From: Trichobilharzia regenti | Taxonomy: Eukaryota; Platyhelminthes; Trematoda; Strigeidida; Schistosomatidae | Length of the DNA stretch: 64,000 bases | Reading direction: 5' to 3' | Assembly: GCA_944472135.2 (NCBI GenBank) | Contig: OX235263.1 | Span: forward strand, 84,414,721 to 84,478,720 | Shown here: piece after piece, positions 21,330 through 32,144 of the stretch | Numbering within the stretch: position 1 is the stretch's first letter | How the letters are laid out: every line of letters begins with the position of its first letter | Made by a program: the position numbers and the translations under genes | The notes under the pieces: model-generated | Databases searched by the model: none | The model's input: the letters and a program-made list of their open reading frames with translations, nothing else | Told to the model about the DNA's origin: nothing

Positions 21330-21650
21330 TGATTGTTAGTTAGAAAACTATTGAAAACCATTAGGGAGAATAGGACAGCCAGTTGTTTCGCTCTAGTTTT
21401 GGGAGTCTTCATCAGCACTCACGCATGAATTCATCACTAGGGACTGAACCCGAGACCTTCAGGTCACGAGATCAAGCTCTTTAATCATTTAGCCATGTGG
21501 GCTAGAATTTAATGACCTGAAAATAATTCTAACTTATGTCACTTCGAGATTTTAGTACGCCTACGCCAGCCAACTACTCATCCGCGACCTTGTGTTCCCT
21601 ACTAGTCACGAATTTCTCCAGTAATCAGTCATTATTCAACATATTATTCC
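21330..21650 (-). repeat. Sm-alpha-like SINE copy, degenerate
   Basis: It runs from GATTGTTAGTTAGAAAACTA through GCTCTAGTTTTGGGAGTCTT, GGGACTGAACCCGAG and CGAGATTTTAGTACGCCTAC, in the same order as the other minus copies, with heavy divergence. Confidence 0.5.
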
Positions 21651-21654
21651 AAAC

Positions 21655-22105
21655 AAGTGATTATTATTATTATATTATTAACAACAATAATAATTTATGT
21701 CAGTGACATGATCAATAGAAGATAACCTTGAGTTGAGTTGGTAGGCTATTACTGATTTTATGGGTGAATGAGATGAAATCGAACCAGTAACATCTGAATC
21801 GCTATTTAGTTGGTACGGTACTCTACTAGGTGAGTTATGAGGCCCAATGAAAATAGGCCGAATAAAAGAGTATAAAGACCGCTGAGTTTGTCAGTAAATT
21901 GTATTCTTAAAGGTTTAGATTGTTGTTGTTGGAGAGTTCTGTGTTATTATAACTCCTGATGCTAACCCTAATACTAAACGTAACTTCCAACTTCAGCCAT
22001 GTCATGAATCTTGACTCATAGCCCTAACCCTTAGTCCTAAGTCCTATCCTTAATATAACTTTTAAGCCTAACTGTAATTTAACCTTTAACTTCGAAGGAA
22101 CTTAT
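21655..22105. other. No feature recognised apart from ATT runs
   Basis: ATTATT runs lie at 21,662-21,697. The remainder shows CCTAA-like words (21,963-22,060), but these are irregular and do not form telomeric repeats. Confidence 0.35.
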
Positions 22106-22109
22106 GACT

Positions 22110-23030
22110 GTTTATTATTCCCTTGAGTTCCCAGTGGAGCAATATAGCTGCAAGAGCACATCTCTATTTTATCCTAACTCCTGTAGTTATCTTCAACTAG
22201 ATCTACGATAGCCCAAATGCTCTCATTCCCTCCTCACACTATCTATCGGAATGTCACTCTGTGCACGTCGCTCAACTCGTTATTTCCCCATCAAGGTTCT
22301 ATTCGTGGCTACTCCTGGAGCGTAGTGTCACTCAACGTTATTCTCAACGTGTGACCGATCAATCTATCTATCTCCATTTTCTTCTCCATATTTGTTGGGC
22401 TATGGGTTCTTGTTAGGTTTATTTCCAGAGTTCCTTGTTGCTAATTCTCTCTGACCGGCCATTTGATCTTCAGTATAGAATGAAGTCAGCCGTTGATGAA
22501 AGTTTGCATTAGCCATTTGGAACGGCTTTTGATGACGTCCTCATTAAAACTCCGAACTAAAGAGGAGCATTATTTTTAATTTAGTGTCGAAAATCTAAAT
22601 TCTGTTCTTTGTGTTGATTGGAGTAGATTTCTAAACCGATTTTAGATTAATGAAGGTTCTCCCCTGTCTTTGAAATCTTCATCGGTACAACCTGTTGTTG
22701 AAACGATGACCTCTTCTGTCAACTTGTTGGTTTTCGTCTGTAGTTCTTCGAGTTTATGTGACACTAAACATAAATCCAGATCTTCTAGTCTTCTTACCCC
22801 CCCCCCACTTTATGCTCGTCTTCTCGTTCCCCAAGTTCTGCAGCTTGTTGTAGTCAACCAAAATTAGAATAGCACTATCATATAGCTATTGAATGAGGTT
22901 GATAGACGTTTGAGGTGATTTATAGTGTTCAAGCAGTTTTCAAATTACTTTGCGGTCGACGCCGTTGTCCAAGGCTTTTTCAAAGTCGATGAAATTGAGG
23001 TAGACGGCGAGAGAGCGGGAGAGTTGACTG
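22110..23030 (-). mobile_element. RTE-type LINE fragment, decayed
   Basis: The minus strand contains the RTE reverse transcriptase box LNFIDFEKALD (near 23,000-22,968), the C-terminal RSNGRSERISNKELW region (near 22,470-22,430), and the RTE end sequence CTCCACTGGGAACTCAAGGG (22,138-22,119). It is the same family as 14,128-15,390. A C9 run lies at 22,799-22,807. Confidence 0.65.
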
Positions 23031-23244
23031 TTATTTTGTGCTCTTTTCGATAAAGATGCAATCTTAGCAAAACTTACACTGACTTTATGACTACTGACAT
23101 GATTGTTTATTCAAGATCATTCGATGAAACCCAAGTGATACCACAGCTAAAACTAATCAAATGGAAATTATTGATTGTCTGTTATTTTCGAAAAAGAAAT
23201 GAAGACACGTTTAAAGTCAAATAGAAGCAAATTAACTGGATAGG

Positions 23245-23395
23245 GTGCGTACTGTTGAAGAGTCCCAAACTAGGCTGACGAAACAGCTAGTTGTCCAGTA
23301 CTCCGAGGTTGCTTTCCAAAGACTCTCTAACCGATGTTAGCTAATGATGAGATCCTCCAACTAATCAAACAAAATCTCTACAAAACCAATATTTG
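23245..23395 (+). repeat. Sm-alpha-like SINE fragment
   Basis: It retains GTACTGTTGAAGAGTCCCAA, GACGAAACAGC and TTGTCCAGTACTCC. The core CTGATGA reads CTGTTGA, and stem II is disrupted by an inserted CT. The tail CTCTAACCGATGTTAGC follows. Confidence 0.6.
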
Positions 23396-23399
23396 AAAA

Positions 23400-24370
23400 T
23401 AGATAGGAATTAAACTGGAAGTTGAAAAAAAAAAATAAAAACAACCAGAAATGTCAATAAAAATGTTTGATTTGATCAGAAGAAATTGACTGACACGTTC
23501 AAAGTTGGAAACAACTGTTTTTTATTCAGAATAACAAAAAAACTAAAGGAAATCTTTCAAACAAATTGATGTCATGACTATTTTAACAAGATTGTTCATT
23601 TGACCTCAATTCCTTTTTCTTTTTTTTAAATATCATAAAATAATTGCAGAAAATTTGAGAGAATGTTCTCTAAAATGTCATTACTGTTAAATAACTTAGG
23701 CTTATTGATTAATATTTCATTAGCTGAACATTTTAGAAAGCGGGCTTTTCTGGTTTTTGGCAGGAGTGGTTGCAGTGGTTTGAAAAACAGATACATTTCG
23801 TCACTAAGTGTTCCTAGTATGAATATGGGGATTTAGAGACACACCTGTATTGCACTCAGCTCTCTTGCATCGCCTTCAAGGACGAGGGTCTTCCTTTGAA
23901 AATGTTGTCGTGTGAACATGCGTTCATAGCCTCTGCCAGGTAAGTCCTATTCACCAGATTCAAGGGGATGGAGTGTTCCTCATATAAGTGAAAGGGCAAA
24001 GTTGAACCTCTGGCAACCCTAACCAGACTGGTGAACATTCTGGTCTGCATAAGGGAGCTGAAAGACTTTAATCATTCCAAACCTATGTTGTATACATGAG
24101 TTCCGAAGTCTGAAAGGATTTAATGGCGTATATACCAGCTTTGGTCACCGGAAACCATATGAACATAGTTCCCTGTGGGTCAGACTTCAAGTCGAAGGCC
24201 TCGGTTGTGGTGGCTCCTTAAGACATTCACCTCCTTCAGTTTAGGAATCCGAGAAGTATCTCAAACCTCGCATAAAACATCAGATTTTGTCTCCCGCATC
24301 TCTTGGCACCCATAGTGTATGAAGTTTGTGTTTTAATATTATTAATAATAATGATAATAATAGAAGACTT
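23400..24370. other. AT-rich; possible very old SINE near 24,110-24,310
   Basis: The stretch has A-runs and T-runs and no recognisable gene. The part around 24,180-24,310 has short words reminiscent of the RTE-tailed SINE but is too decayed for a firm call. Confidence 0.3.
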
Positions 24371-24374
24371 CATT

Positions 24375-24650
24375 TCCTCTTCACGCCTAATCTCCTCCAT
24401 GTCACTATAAGACACATGCCCAAAAATTCATGTTCTACTCAACGGCCTGGAGTATGATGCTGTTGAAATGCCTCCTTAGCCTATGTCTAATCCATCTTCA
24501 TTTCATTCGGCACATTTCCTGGAAAAAAGTTATTTCTATTTGGCTGTGCATCAGCGTTCTTTGATGCTGACTTATCCTTTCTGGCCGACCACTTGATATT
24601 AAGCATTAAGAAAGGCGGAAATCTGTTGATGAAAGACTACAGTACCCCTG
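24375..24650 (-). mobile_element. Very degenerate RTE LINE 3' fragment
   Basis: The plus strand shows CTTCACGCCTAATCTCCTCCATGTCAC (in pieces) and CTGGCCGACCACTTGATATT, which are reverse complements of the WRRSCEE region and the IKWSARK-like region in other RTE copies here. No frame survives. Confidence 0.45.
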
Positions 24651-24659
24651 TTGGAGGAA

Positions 24660-25590
24660 CTACTATAGACCAGAAATCATTTGGCGAGCTGTTTTGTCCT
24701 ATGTCGAAACTCGTCATCACTTGATGGTTGTGATTTTGACCTTGTTAAAATACAGCTACTAGTAGAGTGAAATTTCTATTTATTTATTGGCTATCTGACA
24801 CAACCAACTGTCCAAGATCTTCATCAGATGCTCTATTTTGAACTCCACAGCTGTTCAGTTTTCTATGCGACGTCAAAGGTTCCAATCCCACTCCAGCTGG
24901 CTACTGTGTCATCAACCTTCACAATAGCTTACTGCTGGGACTAAGTTCGAACAACAACAATAATAATAATAATAACAGAAGACATGTCGGTCCATTATGC
25001 AGTCGATCTAGAAATTAAGTAGTTGACCAATATCCTTAGTATAAACAGGTGTTTAACTATAGTCAATCACCTAACTGGAGCTTAGATCTCAAGTAGTAAA
25101 GAGGAAACGTGCAATATACAGGACTAAAAGTGGCCGATCAGCCACACGTGGATTCTGAATTAATTTCCCGACCGATTCATTCATAAACCTCACATAACCC
25201 GGAAATAAAAGACTGGAAGTGAGGCTAACAACTAAATCCGTGTCGCAGAGAGAAACATTTCTACCGCAAGTAAAACTTCAAACCGAAAGCTTGAAGTCTT
25301 ATATTTCACTTAGAATGCAAATGAATTGAAGAAAATGAAATATTTAGCCATTGCAATGAGTCTTGAGTACAAGAATGCCTGTCACTTCACTATAGATGAA
25401 ATAGATAGAGTAGATAATGGGAACGCCAATAAATAGAGTTCAAAATTCTATTAAAATTAACAATTCACAATCATAATTAAGTATCAATGCTACTGACAAA
25501 GAGTAATTTGACTAGATCACTTATCACTCTATGTATCAATCCAGTATAAAAATAACTTAGTCAGAATACTGTTCAATACAGCAAGAAACA
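24660..25590. other. Mostly unrecognised; degenerate SINE near 25,130-25,330
   Basis: GGAAATAAAAGACTGGAAGT through CCGAAAGCTTGAAGTC resembles the RTE-tailed SINE in plus orientation. Nothing else was recognised. Confidence 0.35.
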
Positions 25591-25596
25591 ATTTGT

Positions 25597-26220
25597 TCTG
25601 ACAGTACTATTGAACATGAAATAAAAGCTGTGAAGGATATTTTATTTAAGAATGGATATCCTGAGAAGTTCATTAATAAATACTCTAAAGAAATTAGCCC
25701 CTGCAAAACAATTCAAACAGTTCCGAAGAAACCTGTCTATATCAGTTTGCCGTTCAAAGGAGATGATTTTCAAGAAGTAGTCAAACGAAGACTCGACAAA
25801 GCCACCAAAAGAACTTATTATGCTGCAAAACTTGTTTTCCTCAACACCACCAAGCGAGTGCTTCAACAATTTGGGAAATATCAGCCGCCATTCCTCGACA
25901 CTTCAAACTGCATATATCAATTTGAGTGTGTTTGTGGAAGCAAATACATAGGTCGTACGGAAAGGCGATTGTCTACTCGCATGATAGAGCATTTGCCAAA
26001 ATGGTTGAAAACAATTGAGTTCAAAGTGCCAAAATCCTCAATAATAAAACATCTTGTGGATTACGGACATGATATCGGCACTGTCAAGTCATTCACTATT
26101 GCCAGCAGACAAAGAACCAAGAAGATGCTTGCAATTGCAGAGGCTTGTGCAAGTCGAGTTTATAAACCAGGTCTCTGTGTACAAAAGGAGATGGTCGTGA
26201 CTCTTAATCTACCATGGTAA
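25597..26220 (+). pseudogene. PLE linker and GIY-YIG endonuclease fragment
   Basis: An open frame of about 200 residues ending LNLPW at 26,220. The displayed start at 25,630 is a GTG and the same frame continues upstream (SDSTIEHEIKA), so this is a truncated 5' end rather than a real start. Features counted from 25,630: NGYPEKFIN (8-16), the linker KKPVYISLPFKG (33-44), then the endonuclease CIYQFECVCGSKYIGRTERR (94-113) with Cys pair C100/C102, the YIG motif, and RMIEHLPKWL (117-126). The GIY-YIG domain nicks target DNA. Most of the RT domain is missing. A decayed hammerhead-like motif lies 380 bp downstream. Confidence 0.85.
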
Positions 26221-26589
26221 TACGTTTTACTTATTATTCTACCTGTTATCACTATTATTCTTGATTCATTTAAAACTATCCTTTATCAGTAGGATTATCT
26301 TAAGTCACTTCAACACTATTATTATGACTATTACTATTGATATTACTCTGTTTGCAATTTTTGTTATGTTCTATAATGACTAACTGTTTATCTAAGTGAT
26401 GTAATTGAACCGCAATGCAATTTATCTTAGTTTTGACCTCTCATACTCTCTCTCCCCTTATCTATTTGAACATGATCTGGAAAACATCCGCACCTGTCTT
26501 TCTGCATGACTAATTCAATGTAGTTTGTTTACTTATCAGTCTTATATCTCCCAGTGTAATTTCAAAAGTATATGTATATCCATGTATGT

Positions 26590-26645
26590 AGAGAATTCAG
26601 CTGAAGAGTAGTTCTACCAAAATTCAATGAATTCATCAAATCCTG
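26590..26645 (+). repeat. Decayed hammerhead-like motif in PLE 3' region
   Basis: TTCAGCTGAAGAGTAGTTCT continues ACCAAAATTCAATGAATTC. It can be read as core CTGAAGA (consensus CTGATGA), stem II GTAG/CTAC, CAAA in place of GAAA, and stem III ATTC/GAAT. Its position downstream of a PLE endonuclease fits known PLE hammerheads. Confidence 0.4.
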
Positions 26646-26809
26646 CTTTATTAACCTTTATTGCTTGTTATAAATTCGTATCGGGAAATAAATGTTTTCA
26701 ATAATCTAAGACATTTAACATTCGACTGATTTAGTTTCAACTTCAGTGTCTTATGCGATGCAAGAATCATGGAATAGTTGTGCTCTCCAAGCTCCAGATT
26801 AGAGAACAT

Positions 26810-27045
26810 TTTTTAATATTCCTTAACATTCCTAGTGGGACTTCAAGCTAGAAGCCTGAAGTTTCGGTAGCAGTGGTGTTTGTTTATTTTTACGGGATGG
26901 GATTGCTGCTAGCCTCATGCTCTCTCCACCTTCCCTCTTTACCGGTCTTATTAATGACTTAGCGAGGTAAAGAAGTGTGTCAGTGGCCAGGGAACAAATC
27001 CCGGACCACATGGATTCTACCTCTGTGCCATCCATGCACCGATTA
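26810..27045 (-). repeat. RTE-tailed tRNA-derived SINE
   Basis: On the plus strand it starts with the tail (CATTCCTAGTGGGACTTCAAGC, in pieces), then TTCGGTAGCAGTGGTG, CGGGATGGGATTGCTGCTAGCC and CCAGGGAACAAATCCCGG. Copies lie at 28,040, 34,225, 35,525 and 63,300. Confidence 0.7.
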
Positions 27046-27099
27046 GAGAACATACTTATCTCAAAATCATTCACCTAAGCTACTAATATTCTCCATTAT

Positions 27100-27350
27100 A
27101 TCTACAAGAATCATGGAAAAGAGTTAGTTAACGTACCTCATGTGTGTGTTTGAAAGTGAAATCAACAATCTAACACTTGAAGCGATTCAAGCTTAAGACG
27201 TATTCAACAAAGATCACTGATTAATTTCTGATAAAAATAGATTTATTTTGGAATAATCTGATTGAGAAGTAACCGGGAATGAAAACAGACAAATCACTGG
27301 CATAATTAACAAACTTGGCTTCACTATCGGAATGAGGCAAGTTATTTAGG
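27100..27350 (-). mobile_element. CR1 LINE fragment, degenerate
   Basis: The minus strand near 27,313-27,283 reads KFVNYASDLS, a corrupted version of the YADD region seen at 15,905-15,947. Words from the neighbouring part of that copy (CTACAAGAATCATGG, AAGTGAAATCAACAATCTAAC) are also shared. Confidence 0.5.
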
Positions 27351-27354
27351 GGAC

Positions 27355-28035
27355 TGTCTAGCGAGCTCAATCACAGAACAAGTATGTGAGTGAAAATCCA
27401 AGTTAGTGAGGTGAAAGTGTAACAGTGTATTATAAAAAATACACTAATGAGATTTACTGATTAAATGGTTACTTGGATATACAGCCAAAAGTCTACGGCT
27501 ACAAATTATTATTATAATCTACAGAAGCGTTCACTGCTGGGGTCGTGTTTACTGGTAGAAGCTGTGTACCGGTTGCTGAATTGTCTTCGGAAGAGGATAA
27601 GAGGTCCTTGCAAAGTATACAACACGGTTATGAGTGAAGCGAGTAGACAGTATAGACCAGTGAGAAGACGAAAGGGCTAGCAGTATACTGTATTTCAGAT
27701 TGTACTCGGAAGTTATCTATAATCCAACATGATTCGTTTTAAACAAGTCATGTACAATGTCTCTAATTTCAACAACTAACAAAAAAGTGTACAATCGTAT
27801 TGTTACGTACTCCACAAGTTGACATGTAAGAAGAAAGAAGACAGAGAGGAGAAGAAAGAACAACTTCCTGAAGACACTGGCAACAGCAGGAGAATTCCTT
27901 TTAGATACAGTATACTGCTTCTTATCAACAACGAAAATATTGAATACAATTATTTGTCAATCCAGCAGCCTATTTGTGTCACAGCAAACTTGTGTCCTGA
28001 TGACATTTCCCTCAAACTAGTTTCTTTTCTTTTTT
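27355..28035. other. No feature recognised
   Basis: Short open frames occur but show no domain, repeat or splice context that I can defend. Confidence 0.35.
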
Positions 28036-28270
28036 TATTCCTTTAAGTTCCTTCAATGGAATATGGGTCTTCAGGCTAGAGGCTTGAAGTTTCGATAGCA
28101 GTGGTGTTTGCTTATTTTCACGGGATGAGGTTACTAGCCTTATGCCTTCCCTCTTTATCAGCCTTATTGCTGTCTTAGAGAGGTAAAGGAGTACTCAAGC
28201 CGGGAGATCGAACCCCGGACCACATGCATGGTTGGTGAGCATTCTACCGTTGTACCACCGACGCACTTTT
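28036..28270 (-). repeat. RTE-tailed tRNA-derived SINE
   Basis: The plus strand begins AGTTCCTTCAATGGAATATG, then AGGCTTGAAGTTTCGATAGC, GCCTTATGCCTTCCCTCTTT, GATCGAACCCCGGACCACAT and GTACCACCGACGCAC. The GATCGAACCCCGG block is the reverse-strand B-box region. It is a well-preserved copy. Confidence 0.75.
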
Positions 28271-28271
28271 T

Positions 28272-29150
28272 CTTTTGATGCATACAGATATCATGTTTTG
28301 ACGACCTATTACCCAACAAATATAAAGAAGGGAAATGAAGATGAATTGGAAATATACACTATGAGTAAATAAACTGTTGAGTGAAACTACCCGGTGTAGG
28401 TATAGCCTCTAGTGGAACCCGAATGCGGAACAAAGAGTATGAGTATGGATTCAAGGGTAATATACAAGAGATGGGGTGATAAGATGACAGTCAATCTCAC
28501 TCTGTTCTTAACAGAGTGAGATGTAGAAGTGCTTACCAGTGATGCCATATGGCTCCACTTGGAACCCCAATAGAATAAAAATGATAAATGTAGTGATAAC
28601 ATCCACTGATATGTGAATTCTCTCTCTCTCTTTATAGTGACCTACTCATCGGTAGATGATAAGTGAAATGTATCTTAAGTACTGTTTTTTGAGTCTTGAA
28701 ACTTTTTGATGTTGACCCAATAGACGAATGTTTCTCTCTCTATATCTATCTATCTATCTATCTATCTATCCGTACGTGTGTATATATCTATACAAAAGGT
28801 ATTTAGGTAGGTAGGGTGAGAGAGAGAGAGACAAAGACGTAGAGGACAGTGAAGTGAAGTATGTTTATTCAGCTTGACATGTCAAATGTTTACGAGCATT
28901 TAGTATCCGCTTATAAGAAGTACAGACAATTATGCGTCATTCGTACGTATAGCATTCTTCAATCTACGGTGTCATCCAGGTTGTTATTATTTTGGTGTGT
29001 ATACACAGTCTTTGATACATATGAATATAAACACAGCATATTGGCATACCTACCACACGGTTAGTGATTATAGAAGTGAAAATAATAATAGTAATATTAA
29101 TGTGTCATATAATACTTTGAAATGTATTATAACTACTGTCATAATGAAAC
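28272..29150. other. No gene recognised; microsatellites
   Basis: A (CTAT)n run lies at 28,742-28,770 and (GA)n at 28,818-28,830. Small open frames lack recognisable features. Confidence 0.4.
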
Positions 29151-29203
29151 TATAATAAAGAACAACATATTTTGCAGAATAATTAAATGGTACCATCATT
29201 GCT

Positions 29204-29227
29204 AATTTCCTCCGCTTCTCATCAGCT
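29204..29227 (-). ncRNA. Hammerhead-like core in PLE terminus
   Basis: The minus strand reads CTGATGAGAAGCGGAGGAAA (29,225 down to 29,206). Both invariant boxes are intact, with nine bases between them. Stem II could form at most two pairs. The neighbouring GCAATGATGGTACC might supply stem III and the cleavage site. A related motif is at 9,948-9,967. Activity is unproven. Confidence 0.4.
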
Positions 29228-29399
29228 GCTTACAGGCCAGAGTCATTATTAAGTATATCTACAGAAACAATCTTAACATACTTGCACTGAGACTTCATTT
29301 TTAAACAAAATCAATCAGTCAATATATGCACAGAGTAATATATATATAACGTAATCAGATGAAAGACAGGTGAAAATAACCAATTACCAGGGCAAAGAA

Positions 29400-29880
29400 A
29401 GACTGACAACTGCTTCTTTCTGAAAACCCACATAAATTCGGTTCCAGGCGCTTGGTGGAGATGGCTTCAGCAAACTTGAGGAGAATTGAACTTTTTTGCC
29501 TATTGATAATTTTGAATGATCTTGCGACATCCACTTCATGACCCGTGTCAAGGAGATGTTCCCTTTAGACGTAGGCTTTTTGGTACATGTTCAGAAAATT
29601 GTAGATATGCCTTTCTTCTTTCTGTTCTTCCAATTTAACTGCTTCCGCAGATACATATAAATTCGTATATACAGTTAAAGTTAACACGAGAAGGACGTCT
29701 ATCGATTTTTGATTGTACCAAAGAGCAAGTTGTTCGATAGACGGGAACGAGCTTGGCTTCAGGATAGACTGTGGCTAGTGACATACTCAGTCTTTTGTTG
29801 ATCATTGCTGCAATGTTTTCACCTTCATAATCAAGTTGAATGTAGATGGGCTTTTTCTCCACTGTCAAAATGTCAAACAA
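29400..29880 (-). pseudogene. PLE endonuclease fragment
   Basis: The minus-strand frame reads EKKPIYIQLDYEGENIAAMINKRLS (linker), EAKLVPVYRTTCSLVQ and NFNCIYEFICICGSS, the start of the GIY-YIG domain with its Cys pair (ICIC). Past a stop or frame change come RRHIYNFLNM and, near the end, SAWNRIYVGFQKEAVVSLSLPW, read in pieces. The order matches 25,630-26,220. The expected YIG motif follows the stop and is not in frame. Confidence 0.7.
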
Positions 29881-29953
29881 ATCATCTGATTACGTAATGT
29901 CGAAAGTTTCCATTGTGTATGATTATTACTGTTCGGAATGCTGTTTAATGTTA

Positions 29954-29955
<2 letters not shown>

Positions 29956-29992
<37 letters not shown>
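29956..29992. repeat. (AT)n microsatellite
   Basis: About 18 AT units. Confidence 0.95.
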
Positions 29993-29993
<1 letters not shown>

Positions 29994-30622
29994 CTTTTAC
30001 TTTACTTCGGCTATCTCCTACGGGAGGATGAGCCGGCTTCATGAACATCTCCAATCATCGCTACCCAGGCGCGGCGATCTGATGCAAAAGAGTTCATGAA
30101 GTTTCATGGGAATTAGGTACGAGTGATGTCCCCAGAATCGCTCGGCCTTTTGTTTGAGAATGCAGCTCTAGCCTTTACACAACCAAGTGTGACCTACAAG
30201 ACAGTAGGAGTGGAGTAAGGAGTCCACTATCCATTGGCAGCCGGTGACCGGAGTTCGGTTCATACGCCTTTTTGAATGGGGCCAGACATCCAGGACATCC
30301 AACAAGCCCTTTGTCCATACGTCTGCCGGTGAGCTCCAGTGAGCTTCATACGCCAGTCGTTGGAGGTTCGGAATCAGGGTTTAGCCATCTCCCCTAGACT
30401 GTCATCCAATGGACAGTCAACCCGGTGAAGAGCGCCGGGCATCCGCTTTTGCCCTCTCACTTCAGTGAAAAACACCTCCGCCACGTGAAGGCAGTGAGTA
30501 GGACTTCCTCAGGATAGGCTATGTAAGACGCCCGGTCATATGGGAGCATTTCAAGAGGTGTACGCAGGGGTGGCCAACCCGCAGCGCAAGGCACCCACCC
30601 CCAACCATCCTGAGGCTTTGGA

Positions 30623-30626
<4 letters not shown>
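29993..30626. other. Unidentified GC-richer segment between two (AT)n runs
   Basis: This 630-bp stretch is noticeably richer in G and C than its neighbours (for example ACCCAGGCGCGGCGATCTGA and GAGCGCCGGGCATCCG). It contains short internal echoes (TCATACGCC twice, CCGGTGA three times). It has no long frame and no copy elsewhere in the window. It may be a separate repeat inserted into the PLE. Confidence 0.4.

Positions 30627-30697
<71 letters not shown>
30627..30697. repeat. (AT)n microsatellite
   Basis: About 35 AT units. They create artificial Tyr-Ile open frames on both strands. Confidence 0.97.
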
Positions 30698-31189
30698 CTC
30701 TATGCATATATTGATTGATTGATTGATTTTGTTTAAAAATGAAGTCTCGGTGCAAGCAATGATGGTACCATTTAATTATTCTGCAAAATATGTTGTTCTT
30801 ACTTTATTCAAATTCATTGAAGGGGAATGAATGTATGAAATTATGATGCTGTACCATTGAACGTATACTAATCTCCAGTCTAAATGTACTTATTTGACTT
30901 AGACAACAAAACAACTAGGATGCGAAATATTAGAATGATAACACTTGGAACATCATAAAACAAAAAATCAACTTTTCCTTTCAGGAAACAACAACATAAT
31001 ATACTTTATTGGGGGGCATTATGCTTCTAAGATTACTGAAGTTGATATGCCTCCGGTTCTCTGACAACTTTGTTTCTGCATTACATTATTCTGACTGACA
31101 CGAATGATTCACTATTTGATGTTAACTAATAGTTTGATTCAAATTTCAACACATCAAACCCTTTGAAATCGTCAAACCGTTAATTTTAC

Positions 31190-31500
31190 TTTCAGTTGTG
31201 AACAAGACTTGAGGAGACTGCGTGATTCAATCTCATGATTCTTGTAATATATCGACGGTGGGAAACCAATTTCTCTTCCATTCCAAGAAATTGTTTCGTT
31301 TGACTTATTACATAAGAGAGTTGGCACTTTCTGACATAACTCAACCCCTTCTGATACAATTTATTGACTGATGCATTCTACTCACTCCTCTTTATCGTTC
31401 CCCCTCCCTCCCCTTATTCTCCCTTTGGTTTCTAAAACGGACTGTGTTATGTAGGGTGGGACTTTGAAGGCTGTCAGTGGGGGTTATTGGTGTGAGTGTG
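31190..31500 (+). mobile_element. CR1 LINE fragment, inverted match to 15,480-15,790
   Basis: GAACAAGACTTGAGGAGACT, CTCCCTTTGGTTTCTAAAAC and GTGGGACTTTGAAGGCTGTC are reverse complements of blocks at 15,760, 15,540 and 15,500. Interrupted frames remain, so it is a dead fragment. Confidence 0.65.
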
Positions 31501-31651
31501 TCGTTGACCCAACTAACTGACACTACTGTTGAAAGACATTTTAATTCTTGAAAGCAGTTAGCTAAATTCGTCTTATTTAATGTTGAACATCCTCTTCATT
31601 CGTAGTTTTCTCCTTTTACCTCTTCATGTCAGACCAGGAGATATTTCATGA

Positions 31652-31722
31652 GGATTTATGCTTGTACGGTTAGGATTCCTGGCTTTCACCTAGGCGGCCC
31701 GGGTTCGACTCCCGGCGTGGAA
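31652..31722 (+). pseudogene. tRNA-Glu(UUC)-like pseudogene
   Basis: From 31,669 the sequence follows eukaryotic tRNA-Glu closely: GTTAGGATTCC (end of D arm), CCTGGCTTTCACCTAGG (anticodon stem-loop, anticodon TTC), GGCGG, then CCGGGTTCGACTCCCGG (perfect T arm). The 5' acceptor strand and start of the D arm are wrong: the 3' acceptor CGTGGAA has no partner upstream. It is therefore a 5'-damaged pseudogene or the head of a tRNA-Glu-derived SINE. It sits about 10 bp before another tRNA-derived SINE. Confidence 0.7.
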
Positions 31723-31731
31723 GCACTTTGT

Positions 31732-31935
31732 CCACCGGTGGCACAGTGGTTAGGACTCTCGCCGACCATGAACATGGTCCGTGGTTCGATCCCCTGCCGA
31801 CACGACACACACCTGATATCTATGGTCGGCCTGTAAAATTTGGGCTACCGATATCCATGCTGAGAATTCCATACTTGTACCAAAAATACAGTGTGGAATC
31901 AAGCTGTAATCAAAAATAAATAAATAAATAAAAAA
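31732..31935 (+). repeat. tRNA-derived SINE with (AAAT)n tail, second copy
   Basis: It is the same family as 12,312-12,515: A-box-like GTGGCACAGTGGTTAGGA, B-box-like TGGTTCGATCCC (31,782-31,793), body CACACCTGATATCTATGGTC and GGGCTACCGATATCCATGC, and tail AATAAATAAATAAAAAATAA. Confidence 0.8.
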
Positions 31936-32144
31936 TAAATACATAAATCCAACCATACCATGTGTTCAGCAGGGGTGTTGTATAAAGAGATAAATGATAA
32001 GAAAAAGCTTGTAAACCTACTTCCTAATTTGTAATAGACAATTACTTATTTCCATCTCTGTTATTACCACTAAAATATCCTCTTTCTAACTAACTTCAGT
32101 ACTTGTCGTTTTATTGTTTCTACTATTCTATTTCTTGGTATTAG

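Larger units (their letters stand above)
29155..30810 (-). mobile_element. Penelope-like element flanked by inverted terminal segments, with inserted sequence
   Basis: The left end (29,155-29,345) and right end (30,700-30,805) are inverted copies of the same terminal sequence, sharing GAACAACATATTTTGCAGAA and AATTAAATGGTACCATC. The right copy lacks about 85 nt that include the hammerhead-like motif. Between them lies a minus-strand PLE coding fragment (29,400-29,880), two (AT)n runs and an unidentified 630-bp segment. PLEs are known for terminal repeats in either orientation. Confidence 0.7.

Noticed and set aside
21955..22060. CCCTAA-like words suggesting an interstitial telomere repeat
   Set aside because: The words are irregular and never form consecutive TTAGGG units.
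25630..26220. A host GIY-YIG nuclease gene
   Set aside because: The frame is cut at its 5' end, lacks introns and a start codon, and the same domain order recurs in several decayed copies, which marks it as a PLE.
30519..30755. Open frames rich in Tyr-Ile on both strands
   Set aside because: They are translations of the (AT)n microsatellite; the same applies to 33,611-33,952.
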